Positions 17,242-27,177 of a DNA stretch of 64,000 bases are shown in pieces; within the stretch, counting starts at the first letter, position 1; each line of letters opens with the position of its first letter. The DNA is from Octadecabacter ascidiaceicola (GTDB lineage: Bacteria > Pseudomonadota > Alphaproteobacteria > Rhodobacterales > Rhodobacteraceae): positions 868,001-932,000 of the forward strand of contig NZ_FXYD01000001.1 of assembly GCF_900185015.1 (NCBI RefSeq), in the 5' to 3' direction. The notes below the pieces were generated by a model. The model was not told the DNA's origin, made no database searches, and saw only the letters and a list, made by a program, of their open reading frames with translations. The translations under genes were made by a program, and so were the position numbers.

Positions 17242-18462
17242 ATGTCCACTTCAGCTACGTCGCGATTCCTTGATCGCACCACCCCGCCCCATATCGCGAC
17301 ACTTATCCTGATGGCTGGCATCGGGGCGCTTTCACTCAATGTTTTCTTACCATCATTGCCATCGATGGCCGAACATTTTGGCGTGGAATATAGCCTTATG
17401 CAGCTATCGGTATCAGCCTACCTTGCGACGACGGCAGTGGTGCAAATCGCGATTGGGCCGATTTCTGATCGTTATGGGCGACGGCCAATCGTCCTTGCAA
17501 CTGTGTCGATCTTCATTTTGGCCAGCGTGGGCGCAATCTACGCCCCCAATTTTACGGTGTTTTTGATTTGCCGCCTACTGCAAACTGCAATCGCCACTGC
17601 ATTTGCGATCAGCCGCGCGGTCATCCGCGATATGGTTCCGCAGGCTCAAGCCGCATCTATGATCGGTTATGTAACGATGGGTATGTCGGTGGTTCCTATG
17701 CTGGGACCGGCACTGGGTGGCCGACTGGACGAAGCCTTTGGCTGGCAAGCCTCATTCTGGCTTCTCGCAGGTGGCGGGCTTTTATTGTTGGTAATCGCAT
17801 TTTTTGACCAAGGAGAGACCCTAACCAAACGCGAAGGCGGCTTTAGAGAGCAACTTCGCGAATACCCCAAATTGTTACTGTCACAACGTTTCTGGGCGTA
17901 TTGCCTCGCTGCAGCTTTTTCCTCCGGCGCATTCTTCGCCTACCTCGGCGGAGCGCCCTTCGTCGGCAGCGAGGTTTTCAACATGGATCCCGCAGAACTC
18001 GGGCTGTATTTCGGCGCACCTGCGATCGGGTATCTCGTTGGGAACGGGCTGTCGGGTCGGTACTCGGTCAGCGTCGGCATCAATCGCATGGTGTTATTTG
18101 GCGCCCTTATAGCCGCCAGCGGCATGACAATGTTATTGCTCTTTGATCTGCTCGGCATCGTTCATCCGTTTGTTTTCTTTGGGTTCATGATTTCAATCGG
18201 CTTGGGGAACGGCATCATGCTCCCGAACTCGAACGCTGGAATGCTGTCGGTGCGTCCCGCGCTTGCTGGCTCAGCCGCGGGCCTTGGCGGAGCGTTCATG
18301 ATTGGTGGCGGCGCTGCGCTCTCCGTGATCGCAGGGTTCATCCTTGGGCCAGATACAGGTGCGCGGCCATTAATAATCTTGATGCTCGTCACCGCAGTTA
18401 TCGCGGTCTTCTGCGCACTTTGGGTTATCAAGCGCTCGGCCATTGTTGAGGATGCAAACTAG
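17242..18462 (+). CDS. Bcr/CflA-type MFS drug exporter
   Basis: The 406-residue protein has about 12 membrane segments and the first-loop signature of the drug:H+ antiporter-1 branch: LPSLPSMAEHFG in segment 1 and IGPISDRYGRRPIVL as motif A. The RVIRDM-like RAVIRDMVPQAQA and GPALGGRLDEAFGW elements complete the Bcr/CflA pattern. It would export a small molecule in exchange for protons. It lies between pccB (divergent) and the PccR-like regulator gene (same direction, 70 bases on). Whether it belongs to the propionate unit is unclear; an inserted efflux gene is the simpler reading. Confidence 0.9.
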   Translation: MSTSATSRFLDRTTPPHIATLILMAGIGALSLNVFLPSLPSMAEHFGVEYSLMQLSVSAYLATTAVVQIAIGPISDRYGRRPIVLATVSIFILASVGAIYAPNFTVFLICRLLQTAIATAFAISRAVIRDMVPQAQAASMIGYVTMGMSVVPMLGPALGGRLDEAFGWQASFWLLAGGGLLLLVIAFFDQGETLTKREGGFREQLREYPKLLLSQRFWAYCLAAAFSSGAFFAYLGGAPFVGSEVFNMDPAELGLYFGAPAIGYLVGNGLSGRYSVSVGINRMVLFGALIAASGMTMLLLFDLLGIVHPFVFFGFMISIGLGNGIMLPNSNAGMLSVRPALAGSAAGLGGAFMIGGGAALSVIAGFILGPDTGARPLIILMLVTAVIAVFCALWVIKRSAIVEDAN

Positions 18463-18482
18463 CTGACCACTCGACTCGTGAC

Positions 18483-18511
18483 TTTGCAAAGTCTATTATC
18501 AAATTTGCATT
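18483..18511. promoter_or_regulatory. putative PccR autoregulatory site
   Basis: A perfect 12-base palindrome ACTTTGCAAAGT (18481-18492) contains TTTGCAAA at 18483-18490, and a second box, TTTGCATT, follows at 18504-18511. They lie 22-50 bases before the start of the regulator gene, in position for autoregulation. Confidence 0.6.
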
Positions 18512-18532
18512 TCAACGATTAGGGGACACGGT

Positions 18533-19927
18533 ATGGCACCGCATAAACTTTACGCTGGCGCTAAGCTACGGGAACTGCGCGGACGCATTGGCTGTACCCA
18601 AAAGATATTCGCTGAAAAGCTCGGCGTATCCCTGCCCTACCTAAACCAAATGGAAAACAACAACCGTCCGGTTTCGACGACTGTGGTCTTGGCCTTGGCG
18701 CAGGAATTTGGGTTTGACGTCACAGAGCTACAGTCTGGTGACGAAGCCCGCCTTGTCGGGGACATGCGCGAAGCTTTGGCTGACCCGATTTTCACCAGTA
18801 CCACGCCACCGCTTGTCGATCTGCGCCTCGCTGCATCAAACGCCCCTGCCCTTGCCCGCGCCTTCCTTGAGTTACACACAGCCTACCGCCAAACCCATGA
18901 GCGGCTGGCGTCATTGGACGAAGCCTTAGGGCGTGAAGACAGCCGCCTCTCCGCCAGCCCATGGGAAGAAGTGCGCGACTTTTTTCACTACTGCGACAAC
19001 TACATTGATGCGGTTGATCGCGCGGCTGAACATTTCGCCACCACGGCTGCGGGGGACATTGACAGCGCGGCCCGAAGCGCACTGGCGGAAGACGGCGTTC
19101 GTATCGTTTACGCAGATATTGACGGGATCCGCCACTATGACCCCACCACACGAGTCCTCACGCTTTCCGCGAAAGCCGCAGCAGCGACACAGCGCTTTCA
19201 ATTACTGCTACAGGTCGCTTTGATCAAACAGGAAAACCTGTTGGAAGCGACGCTGGATCTTGCACGTTTTCAATCGCCCCAAGCCCGCAGCATCGCCAAA
19301 GTCGGGCTGGCCAACTATTTCGCAGGTGCGGCACTCATGCCCTATGAGGCGTTCCTAACGGCCGCCCAAAACACCCGGCATGACCTTGAACGCTTAGCCG
19401 ATCAGTTCGGTGTGTCCCTCGAACAGGCCGCCCATCGTCTATCGACGCTGCAACGCCCTGGTGCGAAGGGTATTCCGTTTTTCTTTGTGCGTGTTGATCC
19501 AGCGGGAACAATCACAAAACGCCACTCAGCAACAACGCTGCAATTCGCACGATTTGGCGGCGCTTGCCCGTTATGGAATGTTCATAGTGCGTTTGAAACG
19601 CCGGGCCGTTGGTTGCGTCAACTGGCACAAACCCCTGATGGGGTTCGATATTTCTGCCTCGCACGGGACGTCAGCAAACCCGGTGGCGCGTGGGGCGTTC
19701 CGACCCGCCGCTACGCGATTGGATTAGGGTGCGAAGTCAAACACGCCTCAAAACTTGTCTACGCAGACCACATGATGGCCGAAGACACAGACGCCTTTGA
19801 ACCTATCGGTATTTCCTGCCGCATCTGCGAGCGAAAATCCTGCCCGCACAGGTCGGTTCCGCCACTGGAACGCCAGTTGAGCGTTGACCCGAATGAACGC
19901 GGCATGCTGCCCTATCAATTAGACTAA
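18533..19927 (+). CDS. pccR: PccR-like short-chain fatty acyl-CoA regulator (ScfR family)
   Basis: The 464-residue protein has an XRE-type helix-turn-helix at residues 8-65 (LRELRGRIGCTQKIFAEKLG then SLPYLNQMENNNRPVS), a long central region of the IrrE/ImmA-like class, and a C-terminal DUF2083 part with clustered cysteines in CRICERKSCPHR (about residues 429-440). This is the layout of the RamB/MccR/PccR group, which respond to short-chain acyl-CoAs. In Rhodobacter the homologue PccR controls propionyl-CoA carboxylase. Here the gene lies 1.5 kb from pccB and TTTGCAAA boxes precede both, supporting the same role and autoregulation. Confidence 0.85.
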   Translation: MAPHKLYAGAKLRELRGRIGCTQKIFAEKLGVSLPYLNQMENNNRPVSTTVVLALAQEFGFDVTELQSGDEARLVGDMREALADPIFTSTTPPLVDLRLAASNAPALARAFLELHTAYRQTHERLASLDEALGREDSRLSASPWEEVRDFFHYCDNYIDAVDRAAEHFATTAAGDIDSAARSALAEDGVRIVYADIDGIRHYDPTTRVLTLSAKAAAATQRFQLLLQVALIKQENLLEATLDLARFQSPQARSIAKVGLANYFAGAALMPYEAFLTAAQNTRHDLERLADQFGVSLEQAAHRLSTLQRPGAKGIPFFFVRVDPAGTITKRHSATTLQFARFGGACPLWNVHSAFETPGRWLRQLAQTPDGVRYFCLARDVSKPGGAWGVPTRRYAIGLGCEVKHASKLVYADHMMAEDTDAFEPIGISCRICERKSCPHRSVPPLERQLSVDPNERGMLPYQLD

Positions 19928-19956
19928 GGCAGCTGGGTACTGCATCGAAACGCGGC

Positions 19957-20193
19957 TTAGACCGCAAGCATAGACCAGATTTGATCTTTCAAAGACATCC
20001 GCTCTTTACGCATGTCTTGCATGTGCAAATCATCTGTTGGTTCAACATCTGTTTCTGCACGGTGAATCGCGCGATTCACTTCGTGATACGCATCTGACAG
20101 CTTTGCGAAATGTGCATCAGACTGCTTTAGCTGGCTAATCTTTTCAGCGTGCTCTGGGAATTCATCTGCGAGTTCGTGGGCTGTATGTGACAT
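19957..20193 (-). CDS. DUF465 (YdcH-like) small protein
   Basis: A 78-residue helical protein with the DUF465 pattern: a first helix around ADEFPEHAEKISQLKQSDAHFAK, the loop LSDAYHEVNRAIHRAE and a second helix DMRKERMSLKDQIWSML. Members of this family are widespread small coiled-coil proteins of unknown function. AGGAG lies 6 bases before the ATG. The upstream region contains a perfect FNR-type box centred 62 bases before the start codon. It converges with the regulator gene to its left (29 bases between stops). Confidence 0.88.
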   Translation of the reverse strand: MSHTAHELADEFPEHAEKISQLKQSDAHFAKLSDAYHEVNRAIHRAETDVEPTDDLHMQDMRKERMSLKDQIWSMLAV

Positions 20194-20220
20194 TGGTGTT
20201 CTCCTGTAAGTGTCGTAGGA

Positions 20221-20262
20221 AAACTAGAACGACGTGACATGCGGCGCCTTGATCAGGATCAA
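20221..20262 (-). promoter_or_regulatory. FNR/FnrL-type box and promoter of the DUF465 gene
   Basis: TTGAT-CAGG-ATCAA at 20249-20262 is an exact match to the FNR/Anr consensus TTGATN4ATCAA. Read towards the DUF465 gene, a -10-like hexamer TAGTTT (20226-20221) is centred 32 bases downstream, which places the box near -41.5, as in class II FNR-activated promoters. The box lies 9 bases past the stop of the neighbouring nuclease gene. Confidence 0.65.
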
Positions 20263-20270
20263 CAAATCAC

Positions 20271-20924
20271 TCAGTTGCGTGCCGCACGCCAACCCGCCGC
20301 CCGTGCTTCCGCTTCGCTACAAAACCAACGCTCGCCACTCGCCTCGTTGATACGAGTGTTCGCGTAGTCGCGGTTGTGGGGCATGTGGTAAATGCGTCCG
20401 GATCCAGAAATGTTACCCTTGATGATACAATTGGCATCCGGAGCGGCGGTATCAGGCGTCGGCACGCGCTGATCGGCCCGATAAGCCGAAGGTTCCTGCA
20501 TTGAACTGGCCCATAGCCCGAGACCAAGAACCTGCGCCGTTTTCTCAGCCAAGTCGTAGTCCATTGAGTATTCACGGTATGCCCGCGCCCAACCATCAGA
20601 AACGAGGGCCTCCCCGATGTCACGGCCATCTACGAAACACTTGGCAACGCTGCGCCCGTACCTATCCTGCTCAACTTCGCGGCATGTCGCACGCTGTCCC
20701 TGATAGCGCCGTGCGACCTCTTCACGAACAAATGCACCACATGGCCAAACACGCCCCTGCGCGTCTTCGCAAGTTTGCTCTGTCTCGGGGGCATCAATGC
20801 CATGAAGGCGTACGCGCTGGCCTGAAACGTCCAAGGTATCACCGTCAACCACACGAACAGTTCCTTCTACATCTGCCAAAACAGGAGACGAGAGGCACAA
20901 CATGAGTGACAAAATGCGGAACAT
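20271..20924 (-). CDS. exported thermonuclease-family (SNase-like) protein
   Basis: The 217-residue protein starts with a signal peptide (MFRILSLMLCLSSPVLADVE) followed by an SNase-like domain, residues 20-140: GTVRVVDGDTLDVSGQRVRL, GIDAPE, and the catalytic Arg/Glu region EEVARRYQG and VAKCFVDGRDIGEALVSDGWARAYREY. The DAPE motif and following Gln/Thr match the calcium-dependent staphylococcal nuclease fold. A short C-terminal domain (residues 165-217) with NCIIKGN, MPHNRDYANTRI and WFCSEAEARAAGWR recurs in such nucleases and may bind a metal or partner. It would degrade nucleic acids in the periplasm. Confidence 0.87.
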   Translation of the reverse strand: MFRILSLMLCLSSPVLADVEGTVRVVDGDTLDVSGQRVRLHGIDAPETEQTCEDAQGRVWPCGAFVREEVARRYQGQRATCREVEQDRYGRSVAKCFVDGRDIGEALVSDGWARAYREYSMDYDLAEKTAQVLGLGLWASSMQEPSAYRADQRVPTPDTAAPDANCIIKGNISGSGRIYHMPHNRDYANTRINEASGERWFCSEAEARAAGWRAARN

Positions 20925-20978
20925 TCCGCTAACTAATTGTTAACGGGGTCACTTCGCAAGTCAGAACTTATTAACGGG

Positions 20979-22625
20979 TTAACGCTGCGCGGTTTTCCAC
21001 TCTGGATGAATCCACGGCGCATCGTTGCTTGGGGGAAGTGGCGTTTTTCCCAAGACATGATCGGCCATTTTTTCACCTACCATGATTGACGGGGCGTTCA
21101 GGTTCCCGTTGGTGATACGCGGGAAAATTGAGCTGTCCGCGACGCGCAAACCTTCAACCCCGATGACCCGCCCCTGTGGATCAACGACCGCCATAGGGTC
21201 GTCGATACTACCCATCTTACAGGTACCGCACGGATGATAGGCGCTTTCCACGTCCTCACGAATGGCGGCGTCCAACGCCTCATCAGATTGCGCGTCTGGC
21301 CCAGGCAAAAGCTCCTCGCCACGGTATTTTGCAAAGGCGTCCTGACTGAAAATCTCACGTGTGAGGCGGATGCAGTTGCGAAACTCTTCCCAGTCATCGG
21401 GATGCGACATGTAGTTGAAGAAAATCTTCGGATCGGCATTCGGATCAGCCGACGTCAACGTCACAGCACCGCGTGATTTGGAACGCATCGGCCCGACATG
21501 GGCCTGAAACCCTTCCTGTGCGCCTGTCCCGTCATACCGAACAGCAATTGGAAGGAAATGAAACTGAATGTCAGGATAGTCCAATCCGGCCTTGGACCGG
21601 ATAAAACCTGCCGCCTCAAACTGATTGGACGCGCCGATGCCGGTCTTTGTAAACAACCAGCGCGCGCCAACCCATGCTTTGGCGATCATTGACCAGTATT
21701 TGTAGAGGCTATGACGACCCTTTCCGGCCATCTGAACGTAAAGTTCGAGATGGTCTTGCAAGTTTTGCCCGACTCCAGCGCGATCCGCCACGACTTCGAT
21801 CCCATGCTCGGACAGGTGTTCCGCGGGGCCAATACCCGACAGCATCAACAACTTGGGCGAGTTAATCGCTGAAGCTGCGATTATGACTTCAACGCTCGCG
21901 TCAAACACGCGCCCATCGGTCAGCTCAACACCCGTAGCGCGGCCATTGTCCATGATCACACGCGCGGCAGTGCCGTGAACCACTTCGCAGTTTCCAGTGG
22001 CTTGTGCCGGACGCAAATATGCCGATGCTGCGGACCAGCGTTTGCCCTTCCAGATGGTCGCGTCAAACGGGCCGAAACCTTCTTGTTTCTCGCCATTGTA
22101 ATCCGAGGTTAGCTCGTATCCCGCTTGTTCGCCTGCCTTGATAAAGGCACGGGTTAGCCGGTTGGTTCCAGGGCCACGGGTGACATGAAGCGGGCCACCC
22201 TTGCCGCGCCAGTTCTTGTCGCCGCCGCGCCCGCCGGAATGCCAGTCTTCCATACGTTTATAATACGGCAACACGTCAGCGTAAGCCCAACCCTGCGCAC
22301 CGCTTTCGGCCCAGTGGTCAAAATCTTTAGCGTGGCCACGCACGTAGATCATGCCGTTGATCGAGGACGACCCTCCAATCACCTTGCCACGTGGACATGC
22401 CAATTCACGCCCACCAAGATGCGGTTCGGGCGCGGATTTATACCCCCAATCATATCTCTTCATGCTCATGGGGTAGGACAGCGCGGCGGGCATGTTGATG
22501 AACGGCCCAATATCGGTGCCGCCTGTTTCGATCACGATGACCTTGCGACCAGCTTCGGCCAGTCGATAGGCCATCGCGCACCCAGCGCTACCCGCACCGA
22601 CAATGATACATTCAGCTTGCATCAA
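20979..22625 (-). CDS. betA: choline dehydrogenase
   Basis: A 548-residue GMC-family flavoprotein with the FAD-binding GAGSAG motif at residues 10-15 and the family signature [16 protein letters not shown] near residue 85. The C-terminal catalytic region has [10 protein letters not shown]. It oxidises choline to betaine aldehyde at the membrane with electrons passed to the respiratory chain. It is the last gene of the betI-betC-betB-betA run; its ATG overlaps the TGA of betB (ATGA). Alternatives such as other alcohol dehydrogenases of the same family are made unlikely by the neighbourhood. Confidence 0.96.
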   Translation of the reverse strand: MMQAECIIVGAGSAGCAMAYRLAEAGRKVIVIETGGTDIGPFINMPAALSYPMSMKRYDWGYKSAPEPHLGGRELACPRGKVIGGSSSINGMIYVRGHAKDFDHWAESGAQGWAYADVLPYYKRMEDWHSGGRGGDKNWRGKGGPLHVTRGPGTNRLTRAFIKAGEQAGYELTSDYNGEKQEGFGPFDATIWKGKRWSAASAYLRPAQATGNCEVVHGTAARVIMDNGRATGVELTDGRVFDASVEVIIAASAINSPKLLMLSGIGPAEHLSEHGIEVVADRAGVGQNLQDHLELYVQMAGKGRHSLYKYWSMIAKAWVGARWLFTKTGIGASNQFEAAGFIRSKAGLDYPDIQFHFLPIAVRYDGTGAQEGFQAHVGPMRSKSRGAVTLTSADPNADPKIFFNYMSHPDDWEEFRNCIRLTREIFSQDAFAKYRGEELLPGPDAQSDEALDAAIREDVESAYHPCGTCKMGSIDDPMAVVDPQGRVIGVEGLRVADSSIFPRITNGNLNAPSIMVGEKMADHVLGKTPLPPSNDAPWIHPEWKTAQR

Positions 22626-24079
22626 AACGGCGCCTCCACTGGAGCCATCCCAACATAAACCGACTTCAATTGGCTGTAATGTTCGATCGCCGCCTTAGAG
22701 TTTTCACGCCCGACCCCCGAGAGTTTCGACCCACCAAACGGTGCCTCAACAGGTGCAAGGTTGTATGTGTTGATATAGGTCGTGCCAGCTTCAAACCCGG
22801 CAACCATGCGGTGCGCGCGTTTCAGGTCATTGGTAAATACACCCGCCGCGAGCCCGAAGTCTGTAGCGTTGGCCCGTTTCAGAACATCGTCTTCATCGTC
22901 GAAGTCCAAGACGCTAAGAACGGGGCCAAAAATCTCATCCGTGGCGATCACCATGTCATCGGTAACGTCTGCAAAAACAGTAGGTTGCAGGAAGTACCCT
23001 TTATCGCCTTCGCGTTGGCCGCCTGTGACCAGACGTGCGCCTTGCTCGATCCCTTTGGCGATAAAACCTTGTACGATTTCCATCTGGCGCCCAGATACCA
23101 TAGGTCCGAAGTTAACGGACTCGTCCAACGGATCACCCATTTTGACGTCCTTCAACCGCTCAGAAAGGCGTTTCAGAAACGCCTCTTTGATGCCGGATTG
23201 CACGAAGACGCGCGTGCCGTTGGAACAGACCTGTCCAGAACTGTAAAAGTTCCCCAGAATGGCCCCCCCAACCGCGTCTTCCAAATCCGCGTCATCAAAG
23301 ATCACGATGGGGGACTTGCCGCCAAGTTCCATCGTCACATGGCGAATGCCTTCGGCGGCCGCGGCGTACACTTTTCGGCCCGTCGGGACGGATCCCGTCA
23401 GCGACACTTTATCAACACGCGGGTCTGTGACCAGCGCGGCCCCAACATCGCCCATCCCTTGAATGACATTGTAGATGCCCGCAGGTGCGCCAGCTTCATG
23501 AAGGATTTCCGCGACTTTAAGCGCGCAGAGAGGTGTTTGTTCTGACGGTTTAAACACCATCGCGTTCCCGCAGGCGAGCGCAGGTGCCGCTTTCCACGCC
23601 GCGATTTGTGTCGGGTAGTTCCATGCGCCAATACCAACGCAAACGCCAAGCGCCTCACGGCGGGTGTAGACAAAATCATCGCCAAGCTGGATGTGTTCGC
23701 CTGTCAACGACCCAGCCAAACCACCAAAGTATTCCAATGCATCCGCCGCAGACGTGGCATCAGCGACAAGGGTTTCTTGCAGCGGTTTTCCGGTGTCGTT
23801 GGTTTCCAAAACGGACAAGTCGTAATTGCGCTCGCGCATAATCTCAGCTGCGCGGCGCAGCACGCGGCCGCGTTCGGTTCCGGTCATCGCTTCCCATGCA
23901 CCTTGAGCCCGTTTGGCAGCCGTCAACGCCTGCTCAACAATCGCAGGGGTCGCCTCGTAAACAATCGCGACTTGTTCTTCAGAAACGGGGCAAATCACAG
24001 GTATCGGCGTGCCGTTTTTGTCTTCTACGTATTGACCATCAATGAAATGGCTGGCGGTTGGCTGGATATCGTAGGTCAC
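22622..24079 (-). CDS. betB: betaine aldehyde dehydrogenase
   Basis: I use the GTG start at 24079, giving 485 residues; it has AGAGGGGA a few bases upstream and starts 1 base after the betC stop, whereas the longer frame only reads through betC. The protein is an aldehyde dehydrogenase: Glu251 in MELGGKSP is the general base and Cys285 in [11 protein letters not shown] is the nucleophile; NAD contacts are in [12 protein letters not shown]. It oxidises betaine aldehyde to glycine betaine, completing osmoprotectant synthesis started by BetA. The stop overlaps the betA start. Confidence 0.95.
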   Translation of the reverse strand: MTYDIQPTASHFIDGQYVEDKNGTPIPVICPVSEEQVAIVYEATPAIVEQALTAAKRAQGAWEAMTGTERGRVLRRAAEIMRERNYDLSVLETNDTGKPLQETLVADATSAADALEYFGGLAGSLTGEHIQLGDDFVYTRREALGVCVGIGAWNYPTQIAAWKAAPALACGNAMVFKPSEQTPLCALKVAEILHEAGAPAGIYNVIQGMGDVGAALVTDPRVDKVSLTGSVPTGRKVYAAAAEGIRHVTMELGGKSPIVIFDDADLEDAVGGAILGNFYSSGQVCSNGTRVFVQSGIKEAFLKRLSERLKDVKMGDPLDESVNFGPMVSGRQMEIVQGFIAKGIEQGARLVTGGQREGDKGYFLQPTVFADVTDDMVIATDEIFGPVLSVLDFDDEDDVLKRANATDFGLAAGVFTNDLKRAHRMVAGFEAGTTYINTYNLAPVEAPFGGSKLSGVGRENSKAAIEHYSQLKSVYVGMAPVEAPF

Positions 24080-24080
24080 T

Positions 24081-25589
24081 CTATTCCCCTCTCGGAAAGC
24101 GTTGATTTTCCTCAAGAACATTGAGGTCCATGTGATTGCGCATGTAGCGCTCGGATGCTTTTTGAAGCGGTTGGTAATCCCACGGGAAGTAGTTCCCGTT
24201 GCGCAAAGCCTCATAGACGACCCAGCGGCGCGCTTGGCTTTCGCGCACGGCTTCATCGAAAGCGTTCAGGTCCCAGCGCGCTTCGGATTTGGCACGCAAT
24301 TGGTCCAACGTCCCTTGATGTTTTGCAACATCTGCGAGGTTGCTCAACTCGTTCGGGTCGGCCTCAATATCAAATAACTGATCTGGATCGAGCAAACAGC
24401 GCGTGTATTTCCATTTTCCGTACCGCAAACACACCAGCGGGCTGTAAGATCCTTCCGCCGCATACTCCATCGCAACGGGTTCGGTGCGCTCAGCGCCCTG
24501 CCCCATTGGAACAAGCGACATACCTTCCGTCCACGGCATAACCTCATCCATCGACACACCCGCGAGGTCACACAACGTTGGTGTGACGTCGATGTTTGAA
24601 ACTGGCGTTTCCAAAAGTCCCGCTTCCATTTCCGGCGCACAAATCATCAGCGGCACACGCGCCGAACCTTCAAAGAAGGACATTTTAAACCAAAGCCCGC
24701 GATCCCCGAGCATATCCCCGTGATCGGACACAAACAGAATCGTCGCGTCTTGGCGGGTGTCCTCTAGAGTTTGCAGAACCTCACCAACCTTATCATCGAG
24801 GTAGGAAATATTGGCGAAATAGGCGCGTCGGGCTCGACGCACTTGCTCTTCAGTAATGTCGAAGTTCTCGTGATCATTCGCATCAAGAATTCGTTTCGAG
24901 TGCGCATCTTGCTCCTCATAGGGGATCGGAGCGACGTCCGGCATCAGATGCTCGCAATCCTCATACAGGTCCCAATATTTTTTGCGGGCAACATACGGAT
25001 CATGCGGATGGGTGAACGAAACCGTCAAGCACCAAGGACGTTCATCATGGGCGCGTGACAGATCATACAGTTTGCGGGTCGCGTTGTAGGCAACCTCGTC
25101 ATCGTATTCCATTTGGTTGGTGATTTCGGCAACCCCAGCACCGGTCACCGACCCCATATTGTGGTACCACCAGTCGATCCGTTCACCCGATTTGCGATAA
25201 TCCGGCGTCCATCCGAAATCGGGTGGATAGATGTCCGTGGTCAGGCGTTCTTCAAAGCCATGCAACTGATCTGGGCCGACAAAGTGCATCTTACCGGACA
25301 AGCAGGTTTGATACCCAGCGCGGCGAAGATGGTGTGCATAAGTCGGTATGGATGACGCAAATTCCGCCGCGTTATCATAAACTTGTGTTCGCGATGGCAA
25401 TTGACCGGACATAAACGACGCCCGCCCCGGTGCGCACAAGGGCGACGCGGTGTAGGTATTCTTGAAACGGGTCGATTTCGCCGCAAGCTTTTTCAAGTTC
25501 GGGGCGTGTAACCAATCTACGGGGCCATCCGGAAACAGCGTTCCGTTCAACTGGTCGACCATAATGATTAGAATGTTAGGCTTGCTCAT
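24081..25589 (-). CDS. betC: choline-sulfatase
   Basis: The 502-residue protein is a type I sulfatase of the alkaline phosphatase superfamily: IIMVDQLNG holds the first metal-binding Asp, and CAPGR (Cys52) is the CxPxR motif whose cysteine is converted to formylglycine. [13 protein letters not shown] carries further metal ligands. The C-terminal region FPWDYQP with its aromatic ending matches choline-sulfatases. It cleaves choline-O-sulfate, a marine and plant osmolyte, to choline and sulfate, feeding BetA. No signal peptide is seen. The start overlaps the betI stop (ATGA). Confidence 0.95.
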   Translation of the reverse strand: MSKPNILIIMVDQLNGTLFPDGPVDWLHAPNLKKLAAKSTRFKNTYTASPLCAPGRASFMSGQLPSRTQVYDNAAEFASSIPTYAHHLRRAGYQTCLSGKMHFVGPDQLHGFEERLTTDIYPPDFGWTPDYRKSGERIDWWYHNMGSVTGAGVAEITNQMEYDDEVAYNATRKLYDLSRAHDERPWCLTVSFTHPHDPYVARKKYWDLYEDCEHLMPDVAPIPYEEQDAHSKRILDANDHENFDITEEQVRRARRAYFANISYLDDKVGEVLQTLEDTRQDATILFVSDHGDMLGDRGLWFKMSFFEGSARVPLMICAPEMEAGLLETPVSNIDVTPTLCDLAGVSMDEVMPWTEGMSLVPMGQGAERTEPVAMEYAAEGSYSPLVCLRYGKWKYTRCLLDPDQLFDIEADPNELSNLADVAKHQGTLDQLRAKSEARWDLNAFDEAVRESQARRWVVYEALRNGNYFPWDYQPLQKASERYMRNHMDLNVLEENQRFPRGE

Positions 25590-26161
25590 GTGTTTGCTCC
25601 GGCCATCTGATCAAGGGTGCGCAATGCAGTGGCCTGTGCAGCTTCTGGGTTGGGGCTTCGCGACAATGCCGCCCGTAAGTAAAGCCCATCAATCAACGCC
25701 GCGAGCGTGTGTGCATCGTCAACCGGCGTAACAGACAAAGGCCGAAGCGCATGTGTCAGGTTGGATTGCAAACGACGCTGATAAAGCCGCAAAAGCCTGT
25801 GCATGTCGGGCTGTGTCGTTGCTTGCGCGTAAAGAGTCATCCATGCGCTGACAGTCGCAGGATCAAAGCAGGAAGGCGCAAAAGACGCTGAAATCAAGGC
25901 CTCCGCGCGGCCGCGTGGTGTTAGTGCGTCCCGTAACCTGCCACGCACCTCGACACCGAAATCACGTAGGATGGACCGCATCGCCGCCAAGAATATTTGA
26001 TCCTTGCCGCCAAAGTAGTGGTGCGCAAGGGCCGAAGACATGCCCGCACTCTTTGCAATTTGGCTAACGGTGACGTCCAGCGACCCTTGTGCGCCGATAC
26101 AGTCAATCGTGGCTTTAACCAGCGCCGCGCGGCGTATAGGTTCCATCCCAAGCTTTGGCAT
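25586..26161 (-). CDS. betI: TetR-family choline-responsive repressor BetI
   Basis: A TetR-type repressor of 191 residues with an N-terminal helix-turn-helix at about residues 28-50 (VTVSQIAKSAGMSSALAHHYFGGKDQIF), which closely follows known BetI proteins. The C-terminal ligand domain responds to choline in that family. There are two adjacent ATG codons, at 26164 and 26161; AGAGGA is better spaced for 26161. It heads the betICBA run and is divergent from choX. A palindrome of the BetI type lies in the 83 bases between them, so both operons are probably repressed together without choline. Confidence 0.94.
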   Translation of the reverse strand: MPKLGMEPIRRAALVKATIDCIGAQGSLDVTVSQIAKSAGMSSALAHHYFGGKDQIFLAAMRSILRDFGVEVRGRLRDALTPRGRAEALISASFAPSCFDPATVSAWMTLYAQATTQPDMHRLLRLYQRRLQSNLTHALRPLSVTPVDDAHTLAALIDGLYLRAALSRSPNPEAAQATALRTLDQMAGANT

Positions 26162-26203
26162 CATTTCCTCTTAACGGTTGCCAAGTGAATTAAATCGTTC
26201 TTT

Positions 26204-26217
26204 ATTGACTCGTCAAT
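26204..26217. promoter_or_regulatory. putative BetI operator
   Basis: ATTGA-CTCG-TCAAT is a perfect inverted repeat in the 83-base gap between betI and choX. Its arms resemble the ATTGA/TCAAT halves of known BetI sites. The position allows control of both divergent operons. Confidence 0.7.
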
Positions 26218-26244
26218 CAACAAAAAACACTCAGGGAGAGTATC

Positions 26245-27168
26245 ATGAAATCTACCATCTCAATTCTTGCAATCTGTGCAGCAACAACAGCGTCCGCAGA
26301 CTGTGGCCTTGTTACGTTTTCCGATGTTGGCTGGACAGACATCACAGCGACAACCGCTGCCACTACCGTAGTTCTGGGCGCACTTGGATACGAAACAGAT
26401 ATCAAAGTTCTTTCCGTTCCAGTAACTTACACATCACTTGCTGAAGGCGACGTTGATGTGTTCTTGGGCAACTGGATGCCAACAATGGAAGGCGACATTG
26501 CGGCATATCGTGAAGCTGGCACCGTCGACACGGTTCGTGCAAACCTCGAAGGCGCAAAATACACGCTCGCGACAAACGCGGCTGGTGCCGCCCTCGGAAT
26601 CACATCTTTCGAGGCAATTGCAGCCAACGCTGACGCGCTAGACGGTAAAATCTACGGAATCGAAGCTGGCAACGACGGCAACCGCTTGATCATGGACATG
26701 ATCGAGGCCGATGCGTTCGGTCTTGGCGCAGCGGACATGGAAGTCGTTGAATCGTCTGAGGCTGGCATGCTGGCGCAGGTAGGCCGTTCTGATGATCGCG
26801 ACGAGCCTGTTGTGTTCCTCGGTTGGGAACCACACCCAATGAACGCAAACTACGACATGACTTACCTTGAAGGTGGCGACGACTGGTTTGGCCCTGACCT
26901 TGGCGGTGCGACCGTGTTTACAAACACGACCGCTGGCTACGTTGATGCCTGCCCGAACGTTGGTAAGCTGCTGACAAACCTTGAATTCACGCTGGCCATG
27001 GAAAATGAAATCATGGGCGCGATCCTGAACGACGGGACTGAGCCGAATGAAGCCGCAACTGCATGGATGGCCGACAACACGGATGTCGTGATGGGCTGGC
27101 TTGATGGCGTGACGACGATGGACGGCGGCGACGCTGTTGAAGCCGTCAAAACCGCATTGGACATGTAA
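26245..27168 (+). CDS. choX: choline ABC transporter substrate-binding protein
   Basis: The 307-residue protein has a signal peptide (MKSTISILAICAATTASAD) and the type II periplasmic binding fold of the OpuAC/ProX class, with the early motif LVTFSDVGWTDITATTAATT. The aromatic residues expected to cage a quaternary amine are present in VGWTD, GNWMP, YGIEAGNDGN and GWEPHPMN. It captures choline in the periplasm and hands it to ChoW/ChoV. GGGAGAG precedes the ATG. A strong terminator-like hairpin follows before choW, which would give more binding protein than transporter. Confidence 0.95.
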   Translation: MKSTISILAICAATTASADCGLVTFSDVGWTDITATTAATTVVLGALGYETDIKVLSVPVTYTSLAEGDVDVFLGNWMPTMEGDIAAYREAGTVDTVRANLEGAKYTLATNAAGAALGITSFEAIAANADALDGKIYGIEAGNDGNRLIMDMIEADAFGLGAADMEVVESSEAGMLAQVGRSDDRDEPVVFLGWEPHPMNANYDMTYLEGGDDWFGPDLGGATVFTNTTAGYVDACPNVGKLLTNLEFTLAMENEIMGAILNDGTEPNEAATAWMADNTDVVMGWLDGVTTMDGGDAVEAVKTALDM

Positions 27169-27177
27169 GATACTGAT

